From assembly GCA_032260385.1 (NCBI GenBank), contig JAVVEL010000012.1, positions 1-64,000 on the forward strand: a stretch of DNA of 64,000 bases, given 5' to 3'. The notes beneath the pieces are model-generated. The model was given only the letters and a program-made list of their open reading frames with translations. It did no database searches and had not been told where the DNA came from. This DNA is from UBA9300 sp032260385. GTDB taxonomy: Bacteria > Bacteroidota > Bacteroidia > Bacteroidales > VadinHA17. The position numbers and the translations under genes are program-made. Positions 17,570 through 24,827 of this stretch are shown piece by piece. How positions within the stretch are numbered: the stretch's first letter is position 1; every line of letters starts with the position of its first letter.

Positions 17570-20500
17570 TTTAGTTCCCTCCCGCATTTTTTACAATATT
17601 TATTTGTTGATGAATTTATATACCCACATTTACATGTGATTTTGCCAGGTTTTTCTGCAGGAGATCCAGGCTGTTTGGCTCCTCCTGCGTTTTTATTTTC
17701 TGTCTTGAAAGCTGCCTGAAGCATTCCCACTGTGGCCCAGTACCGTACTTCATTGCCTATGTTTTCATTTTTAGCCACAGACTCAAGTGTTCTCATGACT
17801 TCAGGTCCTCCGATCTGTCCGAGTGCTTTTGCAGCATTAATTGCTACCCCGGTATTTTCATCGTGGAGGCAATCAGTTAACACTTCAATTGCCCAGGTGT
17901 CATCCAGGTTACCAAGCGCCAGAATCATGGCGCTTCTTACTTCAGGGATTTGTTCATACCGTAAGGCAACAATCAAGCCCGATGTGGTTCTTTTGTCCTT
18001 AAGATAACCAAACAGGCCGGCAAACATTAATCTTATGTTAATATCAGAATTTAAGAATACCAGGGAACAGATATCAAATGCATCAGCCTTTCTCAATCTA
18101 AGGCTTGTCCATATACAGGCACTTATGGTCATAACAGAGCCAGATGTAATACCCATTTTCAAACAATCTGCAAGGCTATCATACTTTTCTGTTGGACGGT
18201 TTAAGAGGAATCCTGCTTCTTCAGGAAAAAGAATTCTTGCTGCTTCCTGGCGAGTTTTCTCTTCCTTAGTACCGAGAATTTTGAAAAGCTCATTTATGGC
18301 GGTCGGCCTTTCAGATGTACCCATAATACGCCGGCTAATATCCTCCGGCTTGACATCATCCAGTGTACCTTCCGATAATTTCTGTTCAAGAAAATTAAAA
18401 AAGTATCTTTCTTCTTCCAGTGCAAAATTTCTTAAGCGGGAAATAATATTTTTTGGTGATCCCATACCCTGATCCTCGAATGAAGTCGAAGTATTATCAG
18501 GGTATTTATTATTCTCCGGCATTTCCGTTTCAGAAGCTACTCTTTCTCTTGTTTTAATATCTATATCCTTATTGATATCTATTTCTCTTTTCGCTCTGGA
18601 GTTAAACCCGGGATTAATAAGTTCAAGGAAATATACATTTCCGCTCTGTTCGCCGCATACAATAAGCGGGCGGTCCGGCTGGAATCTTATACAGATGGCT
18701 ACACCAAGTAGCGGAATGGAGGCTATTTCCTTCCCGGTTGCCGCATCCCAGACTTTTAAAGACTTGTCCTCACTTGCTGAGACTATGCGGGATCCATCGT
18801 TGCTTACCGCACAGGCTTTAACCCAATCTGTATGACCTTTCAGGGTGAACTTTTCCTTCCCGGTTGTCACATCCCAGATCTTTAGAGTCTTATCATAGCT
18901 GGCCGACACTATGAAAGAGCAGTCAGGGCTTATCACGCAGGTCTGTGTCAGTTCTGTATGGCCTGTAAGGCTGGCCCTCATCTGTCCGGTATGCATATCC
19001 CAGATCTTCAGTACACCTCCCAGGTCAGCCGAGACAATAAATTCTCCGTCAGTGCTTACCGCGCAATCGAGGACCGAACTTTCAAAACCAGCCATGGTAA
19101 AGCTTTCCCTCCCGGAGGTCAGATCCCAGGCCTTAAGAGTCCTGTCATCACCTAATGCGATAAGGGATGTGCCGTCAGGACTTACCGTACAAATGGCACT
19201 TGCCTTAGGTTTATATGGGTCATAACTACGGTTTTTTTTGAATTTAAGTACTGCTGCATTTGCTTTTTCCTGCCCGGTGTGTGGGTCCCATATTTTGAAT
19301 ACATTGTCTGCGTCGGCTGAAATGATCAGGGTGCCCTGTGGGTTGAAGGTGCAATTAAGAACCTGCTTGTTATGTCCGTACAGGATAGTCTTCACCTGTC
19401 CTGTGAATGAATCCCATATCTTCAGGGTTTTGTCTTCGCTGGCTGAGACTATATAAGCACCATCAGGGCTAACAGCACAGGCAGTAACACCTCCCGAATG
19501 ATCGTCCAGTGTATATTTTTCCGCGCCGGAAGACACATCCCAGATTTTCAGGGTAGCGTCCATGCTTGCCGTAACAACAGATTTGCCATCAGGGTTAAAA
19601 ATGCAATCACTAACCGGCATGACATGCCCGCCCTCTTTGGTGTGTTTCTGTAAAGAAGTAAGATCCCAGATCTTAAGGGTCTTGTCCATACTGCCAGAAA
19701 CCAGAAATTTACAATCCGGAGTGAGCTCACAGGCCCTTACACCATGTCCGTGGCCATGCAGGATGAATCTTTCCTGTCCGGTAGCTGTATCCCAGGCTTT
19801 AAGTGTGTTCATAATACTGGCTGAGACTATGAAAGTACCGTCAGGGCTAAACTTAATAGCTGTAGGCATGAAATCGTAGGTATCCAGTGTATGCCTTTCA
19901 TTACCTGAAGCAACATCATATATTTTCAGGGTGCTGTCGTCAATGGCAGAGGCGAGGAAGGAACCGTCAGGACTCAGGGCACAATCCCAGACCCTCTCAG
20001 CATTAGGTATTATTGTCGTTCGTTCCTGCCCTGTTGCTACATCCCAAACCTTCAGGCTGTCCCCCCTGCCTGCCGAGACGATAAAGGTACTGTCCGGGCT
20101 TATGATTAACTTACAAAAATAAGCTTCATGGCCACTCATGCTTGCTAATTCCCTTCCTGTAGCAATATCCCATATTTTCAGTGTATTATCCTCGCTTGCT
20201 GAGACCACAAAGGTCCCATCAGGGCTTACGGCAGAGAGCACGACGGGTTTAAGATGACCTTTCAATGTAAGCTCTTCGAGCCCGCTGACAGCATTCCATA
20301 TCTTCAGGGTACTGTCGTCGGATGCAGAGACGATGAAAGAACTATCGGGGCTTACTGCACAGTCATTGATCCCTCCGTTATGACCGATCAGGCTGGCACG
20401 CTCCCGCCCGGTAGCAGCATTCCATATTTTGAGGGTTTCATCCCTGCTTCCCGAGACAATATATGAACTATCGGGGCTTATTTTAAAAGTTTCTATATGG

Positions 20501-20913
20501 GAGCTGTGGCCTGCCAGTGTTGCCCGCTCACGGCCAGCGGTTAAATCCCAGAGTTTTAAATAGGTTGCATTTTTTTTATGATCATACTCGTCCGTTTCTT
20601 CGGTGGAGACAATGAAAGTGCCGTCAGAGCTAACCTCGCAAGCGTTAACACCATGGGCATGGCCCACCAGGGTGGAGACCAGGGCTTCGGATTCTCTGAA
20701 GGGTGTTATTGTTCGCAACCAGGGTCTTGTTCCGGGTCGATATCTATTTACTCGTTCATGCTCCAGGTGTCTTTCAAGGTTTTCACCTGTCCACTGCAGA
20801 CGGTTATACATCTGCTGCCAGAGCAGATCGGGTCTCTCCTGCAGGTTATGAAGCTCCTGGACCATGACCTTCCGGAATGCCTCTAAAACTTTTTTTTGCT
20901 CTATGCGGTTCAT
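17566..20913 (-). CDS. Giant WD40-HEAT repeat protein with N-terminal adaptor domain and zinc-ribbon tail
   Basis: An 1115-residue cytoplasmic scaffold or sensor. Order: a conserved helical N-terminal domain (1-41, shared with the protein at 14416-17085); about 16 WD40 repeats (about 75-745), many nearly alike, with the recurring phrase FIVSASEDNTLKIWD and a trailing GREx5L; a polar linker; alpha-helical HEAT-like repeats (about 830-1065; for example EVRSAMILALGNLDD and VAINAAKALGQIGG); and a C-terminal zinc ribbon using Cys1094, Cys1096, Cys1107 and Cys1110. The end NKYCKKCGRELK closely matches the tail of the ClpC-like protein (NKWCWKCGRDLK). The stop overlaps the Nudix start. The even spacing and similarity of the blades suggest recent repeat amplification, as in self/non-self sensors. 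Confidence 0.88.
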   Translation of the reverse strand: MNRIEQKKVLEAFRKVMVQELHNLQERPDLLWQQMYNRLQWTGENLERHLEHERVNRYRPGTRPWLRTITPFRESEALVSTLVGHAHGVNACEVSSDGTFIVSTEETDEYDHKKNATYLKLWDLTAGRERATLAGHSSHIETFKISPDSSYIVSGSRDETLKIWNAATGRERASLIGHNGGINDCAVSPDSSFIVSASDDSTLKIWNAVSGLEELTLKGHLKPVVLSAVSPDGTFVVSASEDNTLKIWDIATGRELASMSGHEAYFCKLIISPDSTFIVSAGRGDSLKVWDVATGQERTTIIPNAERVWDCALSPDGSFLASAIDDSTLKIYDVASGNERHTLDTYDFMPTAIKFSPDGTFIVSASIMNTLKAWDTATGQERFILHGHGHGVRACELTPDCKFLVSGSMDKTLKIWDLTSLQKHTKEGGHVMPVSDCIFNPDGKSVVTASMDATLKIWDVSSGAEKYTLDDHSGGVTACAVSPDGAYIVSASEDKTLKIWDSFTGQVKTILYGHNKQVLNCTFNPQGTLIISADADNVFKIWDPHTGQEKANAAVLKFKKNRSYDPYKPKASAICTVSPDGTSLIALGDDRTLKAWDLTSGRESFTMAGFESSVLDCAVSTDGEFIVSADLGGVLKIWDMHTGQMRASLTGHTELTQTCVISPDCSFIVSASYDKTLKIWDVTTGKEKFTLKGHTDWVKACAVSNDGSRIVSASEDKSLKVWDAATGKEIASIPLLGVAICIRFQPDRPLIVCGEQSGNVYFLELINPGFNSRAKREIDINKDIDIKTRERVASETEMPENNKYPDNTSTSFEDQGMGSPKNIISRLRNFALEEERYFFNFLEQKLSEGTLDDVKPEDISRRIMGTSERPTAINELFKILGTKEEKTRQEAARILFPEEAGFLLNRPTEKYDSLADCLKMGITSGSVMTISACIWTSLRLRKADAFDICSLVFLNSDINIRLMFAGLFGYLKDKRTTSGLIVALRYEQIPEVRSAMILALGNLDDTWAIEVLTDCLHDENTGVAINAAKALGQIGGPEVMRTLESVAKNENIGNEVRYWATVGMLQAAFKTENKNAGGAKQPGSPAEKPGKITCKCGYINSSTNKYCKKCGRELK

Positions 20914-21011
20914 TGGAGCTTCCTGACCTTCATAAAAAAATTCTTATTATATCATTTCTGATAATTATATTGTTACCGTGGCATTGCTAAAATCACGAAT
21001 GCCTTAACCTG

Positions 21012-21233
21012 TCAATCCTGCGGTGGACCCTGTATCGTCACCTCATTTTCGCATTTGGGACAGCGACCATTGTTCTTTTCGACACACTGGTCACAGTGTA
21101 TATAACCGCAATTCTCACACCTGGCGTAGTAAATAGCCATTGTGTCAGGGTTCTCCATGGCGACAGGGTTTCCTCCCGGGATAGCCGAAAGTGAAATAAG
21201 CCTGTTGCATGTCGGGCAAATGTTAATACTCAT
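21012..21233 (-). CDS. Small zinc-binding protein with four CxxC pairs
   Basis: A 73-residue cytoplasmic protein with CPTC, CENC, CDQC and CPKC knuckles, enough to bind two zinc ions in ribbon or RING-like form. I do not recognise a specific family. It lies 24 bp after the preceding small gene and 98 bp before the giant WD40 gene in the same operon. Four other zinc ribbons are absent here, but three neighbouring large proteins end in ribbons, so this may be a free-standing version of a shared interaction module. The start ATG at 21233 gives MSINICPTC and leaves the first knuckle complete. Confidence 0.7.
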   Translation of the reverse strand: MSINICPTCNRLISLSAIPGGNPVAMENPDTMAIYYARCENCGYIHCDQCVEKNNGRCPKCENEVTIQGPPQD

Positions 21234-21257
21234 AATTATTACTTTTTAATATTTCTT

Positions 21258-21482
21258 TCAGAAATGATAAATAATTGCTTTAGCCCCGAGCTGACTTTTT
21301 TGCTCATTGGGATCCTGGCATACAGCGATATCTACTGTTTGTCCATGATAATGTGCCTTTCGGTATTGCTCCGCAGGCAATATTTGATTTTCATGCCAGA
21401 CCAGCATGATGAAGTCAGCGCTTCCATCATAAAGATCATTTTTGTCAAGTTGATAAACCTTATTGAATCCGTACTTTTCCAT
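21258..21482 (-). CDS. Small unrecognised operon protein
   Basis: A 74-residue protein starting 3 bp after the stop of the STAND NTPase gene, so very likely co-translated with it. No domain is recognised. Visible features are a mixed charged N-terminus (MEKYGFNKVYQLDKNDLYDG), an aromatic beta-like stretch (FIMLVWHENQILP), a His-rich KAHYHGQTVD and the end AKAIIYHF. There is no signal peptide or membrane helix. Tight spacing suggests a partner, inhibitor or effector of the STAND protein, but nothing in the sequence shows which. Confidence 0.55.
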   Translation of the reverse strand: MEKYGFNKVYQLDKNDLYDGSADFIMLVWHENQILPAEQYRKAHYHGQTVDIAVCQDPNEQKSQLGAKAIIYHF

Positions 21483-21485
21483 ATA

Positions 21486-23828
21486 TTATTCTTGTGGTAA
21501 GTTACTAATTGTCAAATCATAGTCTTCGAGCAATGCGAGGGGTCCCGTATAGGATTTTGTCTTATTTCCTTTTGCATCAATATTTTCCTGTACGCCCACC
21601 CTTGCTGCTTTTTGTTCTAAAAATTTAAAATCAACAAGTATTTCAAAGAGCTCGTCCCACCTCTCTGCCCTGGCGAGGTGGAAAGGGAGTTCGCTCAGCG
21701 CCCGTGATGATCCCAGCCAGGTTTTCTTTCGCATGTTCTTCTCCGGGTCTCTTTCTGTATCTGCCTGGTTAAGAAAGTAATCTGACAGCACCTGTTGGTA
21801 GGACTGTTCATTCATATCCAGGTACCTGTTTTTTGCAACTTCGCCAAGCTCACGGTGAAAGAAGGTAAGCAGGGTAGTGCTTTCGTGATTTCTTTCGGAG
21901 AGATAGGGTTCAAGGTCAAAGTACAATCGTGCCCAGACAGCCACTGGCAGTCTCCTTTCCGGTGGTTCGTGTTTAACCTTTTCCAGGAATCCATCAAAAA
22001 ACGTCTTATCGGAAGACAGTACTTCAAGCATTTCATCCTCGGCCAGACCATTCATTTCACGAGTGGCCGCTACATAGCCAAAGCATCGTGCCACAAGGAG
22101 TTCACCATGTTCATGTTCGAGCCTCTTCAGGAGGTTGTTACGGATAATTCCCTCTGTACCTGAGGCAAGGTTTATCTCCTTTGTATACGATTTCCATAGC
22201 CGGGCTTCTTCGAATGCAAGCTTCAGGTAAAGGGGCCATCCGCAGGTGGAAAACTTATCAAGAACCTCATTCTTTTGAAAATCCTGCAGCTTCCTGCCGG
22301 CGTCTTTCAGCCATCTGTCGAGCAATAGTTCTCCCTCCTTTATACTCATAGGCTCAAGCTTATATACATTATCCTGAGGTATTCTGTTTCTGACAGCAAC
22401 CAGGTATTCACCAGGCCTGGTTGTAACAATCAGTTTGACATTATCAGGCAAAACTTCAGGAAGCCAGTAAAGACTACCGGCATTATATGCTGTTGAAAGC
22501 TGGTCGATGGAGTCCAGAAAGAGTACCAGGGGTTTATCCCCGGTAGCCAGGGCCATCCGCCCTGGGAACTCCTGCACGAGGTCTTCATAGCTTGTTGGTA
22601 AATCCTCACCGGCACCATAGGCACGGGATATCTGGCGGCAAAGATCTTCCAGCAGGGATCGGACTATAGATGAGTTGGGTGTTGCCCCTATAAACCGGGA
22701 TACAATCACTGCACGGTCGTTTTTTGTCCTGGTCTGTTTCAGGGCGAAAGCTGATAAAGCTGATTTGCCAGAGCCACCTTCGCCGTATATGCACATTGGG
22801 TGAGTGCTTCCCCCTGAAATATATTCCTTGATTGTTTTCAGAACAGAGCTTCGGCCAATGAAAACCCTTGCCCTTTCTCTGCCAAAACGCTCGTGGTCCT
22901 CGATCTCTTTTTCCAGATATGGTCTGGCTTTAATCTGCTCTATTTCACTGAGAATGACCTTTTCCAGCGAGGAATAAACGTCCCTGCAAAGATCATTGAT
23001 ATGGTCCTTTGTTATTCCATTCTCTGTCCACCTCGCTTTATATTTAAATATATTTCCGGAGAGATCTTCCTCGAGCCGGTTCTTTAATTTATCCAGCTTC
23101 TCTCTTGATAGTTCGTCTGGTTTTCCATCTTCTTTCAGGTCAACAAAATTTTTATCCCCGGGAAGTTCTCCTTCAAATTCCCTGAAAAAGCAAAAGACAT
23201 GTTCCCGGGCATCATTAATACTAAGAGCGCCCTTATATATTTCTTGTTCAGTAGCCGAAGCAAGATATTTAAGTCTTTTATCCTGTGTGATGGATAACTT
23301 TGCCTTGGCTTTATCCAGTATACCGCGAAGTTTTTTTTCAACCTCTTTTTCCCATGTGTTAAAATCCACAAATTCACCTGTTCGTGGCTGAAGGTCATAC
23401 ACCGGGACAGTAATGTTGGCTACCTCGAAAGCGGCATTATCGTCGCGCCTGTACCAGGTTTCAAGAATTTTTCTTTCATCTTTGTCCTGTGTATGCTTAA
23501 GAATTTGGTCAAATTCATCTGCCGGAATCTTTTCCGGCAATGGTTGCCACCCGTAACGGTTGCCGAGGAGCAACAAAAAGTTTGGCCTTGGTGAAGTATG
23601 CTGACACCTTTTCAATTCATCAAGGCATATTTCCATCGTTCTCTGGTCAATGCCGGCCTCTTCGCCTATTCCCCAGCGCAGGTCAATGGCCTGAAACTGA
23701 CAGTCGTTATCCATGCATAATTTCTTCAATGCAGGAAAAACTTCTTTTTGGAGCGCGTTTCTCTCTTCCTGGAGGTCGGTGAACGTTGAGCTGATAAATA
23801 TGCGGAATGTCTTGCCTGTATGCGCCAT
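21486..23828 (-). CDS. DUF4062-STAND (NACHT-like) NTPase
   Basis: A 780-residue signal-transduction ATPase. The N-terminal DUF4062 domain starts FRIFISSTFTDLQEERNAL (8-26) and includes IDLRWGIGEEAG, as in animal NWD1/NPHP3-type proteins. The NTPase core has a Walker A loop GEGGSGKS (349-356), a Walker B strand LVLFLDSID (434-442) and a sensor-1 strand KLIVTTRP (465-472), followed by a winged-helix-like region and a helical C-terminus. STAND proteins normally carry sensor repeats such as WD40 or TPR on the same chain, and none is present here; WD40 proteins are encoded two and four genes downstream. It should be cytoplasmic, switching between closed ADP and oligomeric ATP states. Effector output is unknown; DUF4062 may be the signalling domain. 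Confidence 0.88.
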   Translation of the reverse strand: MAHTGKTFRIFISSTFTDLQEERNALQKEVFPALKKLCMDNDCQFQAIDLRWGIGEEAGIDQRTMEICLDELKRCQHTSPRPNFLLLLGNRYGWQPLPEKIPADEFDQILKHTQDKDERKILETWYRRDDNAAFEVANITVPVYDLQPRTGEFVDFNTWEKEVEKKLRGILDKAKAKLSITQDKRLKYLASATEQEIYKGALSINDAREHVFCFFREFEGELPGDKNFVDLKEDGKPDELSREKLDKLKNRLEEDLSGNIFKYKARWTENGITKDHINDLCRDVYSSLEKVILSEIEQIKARPYLEKEIEDHERFGRERARVFIGRSSVLKTIKEYISGGSTHPMCIYGEGGSGKSALSAFALKQTRTKNDRAVIVSRFIGATPNSSIVRSLLEDLCRQISRAYGAGEDLPTSYEDLVQEFPGRMALATGDKPLVLFLDSIDQLSTAYNAGSLYWLPEVLPDNVKLIVTTRPGEYLVAVRNRIPQDNVYKLEPMSIKEGELLLDRWLKDAGRKLQDFQKNEVLDKFSTCGWPLYLKLAFEEARLWKSYTKEINLASGTEGIIRNNLLKRLEHEHGELLVARCFGYVAATREMNGLAEDEMLEVLSSDKTFFDGFLEKVKHEPPERRLPVAVWARLYFDLEPYLSERNHESTTLLTFFHRELGEVAKNRYLDMNEQSYQQVLSDYFLNQADTERDPEKNMRKKTWLGSSRALSELPFHLARAERWDELFEILVDFKFLEQKAARVGVQENIDAKGNKTKSYTGPLALLEDYDLTISNLPQE

Positions 23829-23901
23829 AGTAAATTATAGATATGTTTGTTATTTAGTATCCCGGCTTAATACCGGGTATGGCCTTTGAATATTAATCTT
23901 A

Positions 23902-24804
23902 TTACACAACTCCACTTTGTGCTTTCTTCCATGCACTCCTCCGTTGTTCGTCGTCCTGTGTTTCTTCCAGGCTGATACGCGGTAATATTATTGATGCTAT
24001 GAACCGACCCAGGAACAATCCTCCAAGGTATCCAATAAGAGCCGCTAGCCACCATATCTGCCACAATTCATAGATTCCTAATAACAGGGCAACACCAACA
24101 GCCGGATGAAGGGCAAAGAAGATAAAACGTTTGATTTTGTTGGGGTCGGTTATAAGATCGGGGATAGCCCTTGCCATAATAAACTGGGTCCATAGGAAAA
24201 CAAAAATGGCCAATGCCCAGGAGCTTGTCCTGGTGTAAGTATATATACCTGCTGCTATTGCAGATGCAATTCCCAGAACGGAAAAGATAGTCCTTACTTT
24301 ATGAACAGCCTTACTGTTAGTCCTTGCCGGCCTGCTTAAAGTAAATGGATTCATTGCATTGAGGTAGCGACTCCATGTGCCAGCTCTGGGACTATGCAAT
24401 ACTACGCCCTTTGTGTCAAAGTCCTTAGCCAGGATATTAATGTATTTTCCAGACACCGAGGCAACAGTATTAATAGCCCTTTGCAACTCTTCGTAATCAA
24501 GGTTCACGAGAGGTCTTTTTACCTGAAGATCAATTGTGCCTACGCTTTCGTTGATGGCAAAAGCAGCGTCCTGGGTATCGGTCAGGTTAAGCGTAAGCAA
24601 TTTTCTGAAAAGAGGCAATAAATTCTCCTCCGGCAAATTTATCAAGGGTGAAGAAACCAGTAAAAGGTCTTTTTCTGGAACAGCTACCACTGCTATAGGC
24701 AAATTGCCTTGCTTAAGCATAGCCTTATTGCTTTTATCAAGGTTGATATTATACATCTTTTTCAGATACTTGTTCAGTTTATCAATATCCTTTTTTGTTG
24801 ACAT
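23902..24804 (-). CDS. Membrane protein with N-terminal CesT/YbjN-like domain
   Basis: A 300-residue protein. Residues about 1-135 look like the type III chaperone-like (CesT/YbjN) alpha/beta fold: strands VVAVPEKDLLLVSSP, a helix with LLPLFRKLLTLNL, then DAAFAINE and IDLQVKRPLVNLDYEEL. The second half holds about four membrane helices (for example IFSVLGIASAIAAGIYTY and WLAALIGYLGGLFLGRF) and a charged tail. A strong AGGAGG lies 7 bases before the ATG, unusual for this phylum and indicating high translation initiation. It is 23 bp downstream of the ClpC-like gene and 73 bp upstream of the STAND gene. The role is inferred as a membrane anchor or substrate adaptor for the Clp or STAND partner. 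The domain call is by pattern, not search. Confidence 0.65.
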   Translation of the reverse strand: MSTKKDIDKLNKYLKKMYNINLDKSNKAMLKQGNLPIAVVAVPEKDLLLVSSPLINLPEENLLPLFRKLLTLNLTDTQDAAFAINESVGTIDLQVKRPLVNLDYEELQRAINTVASVSGKYINILAKDFDTKGVVLHSPRAGTWSRYLNAMNPFTLSRPARTNSKAVHKVRTIFSVLGIASAIAAGIYTYTRTSSWALAIFVFLWTQFIMARAIPDLITDPNKIKRFIFFALHPAVGVALLLGIYELWQIWWLAALIGYLGGLFLGRFIASIILPRISLEETQDDEQRRSAWKKAQSGVV

Positions 24805-24827
24805 ATTAAACCTCCTGACTGAGTTAT

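Noticed and set aside
17566..20900. Repeats in the giant WD40 gene considered as CRISPR or tandem DNA repeats
   Set aside because: They are coding blades of about 42 residues with sequence variation, no short direct repeats with equal spacers.
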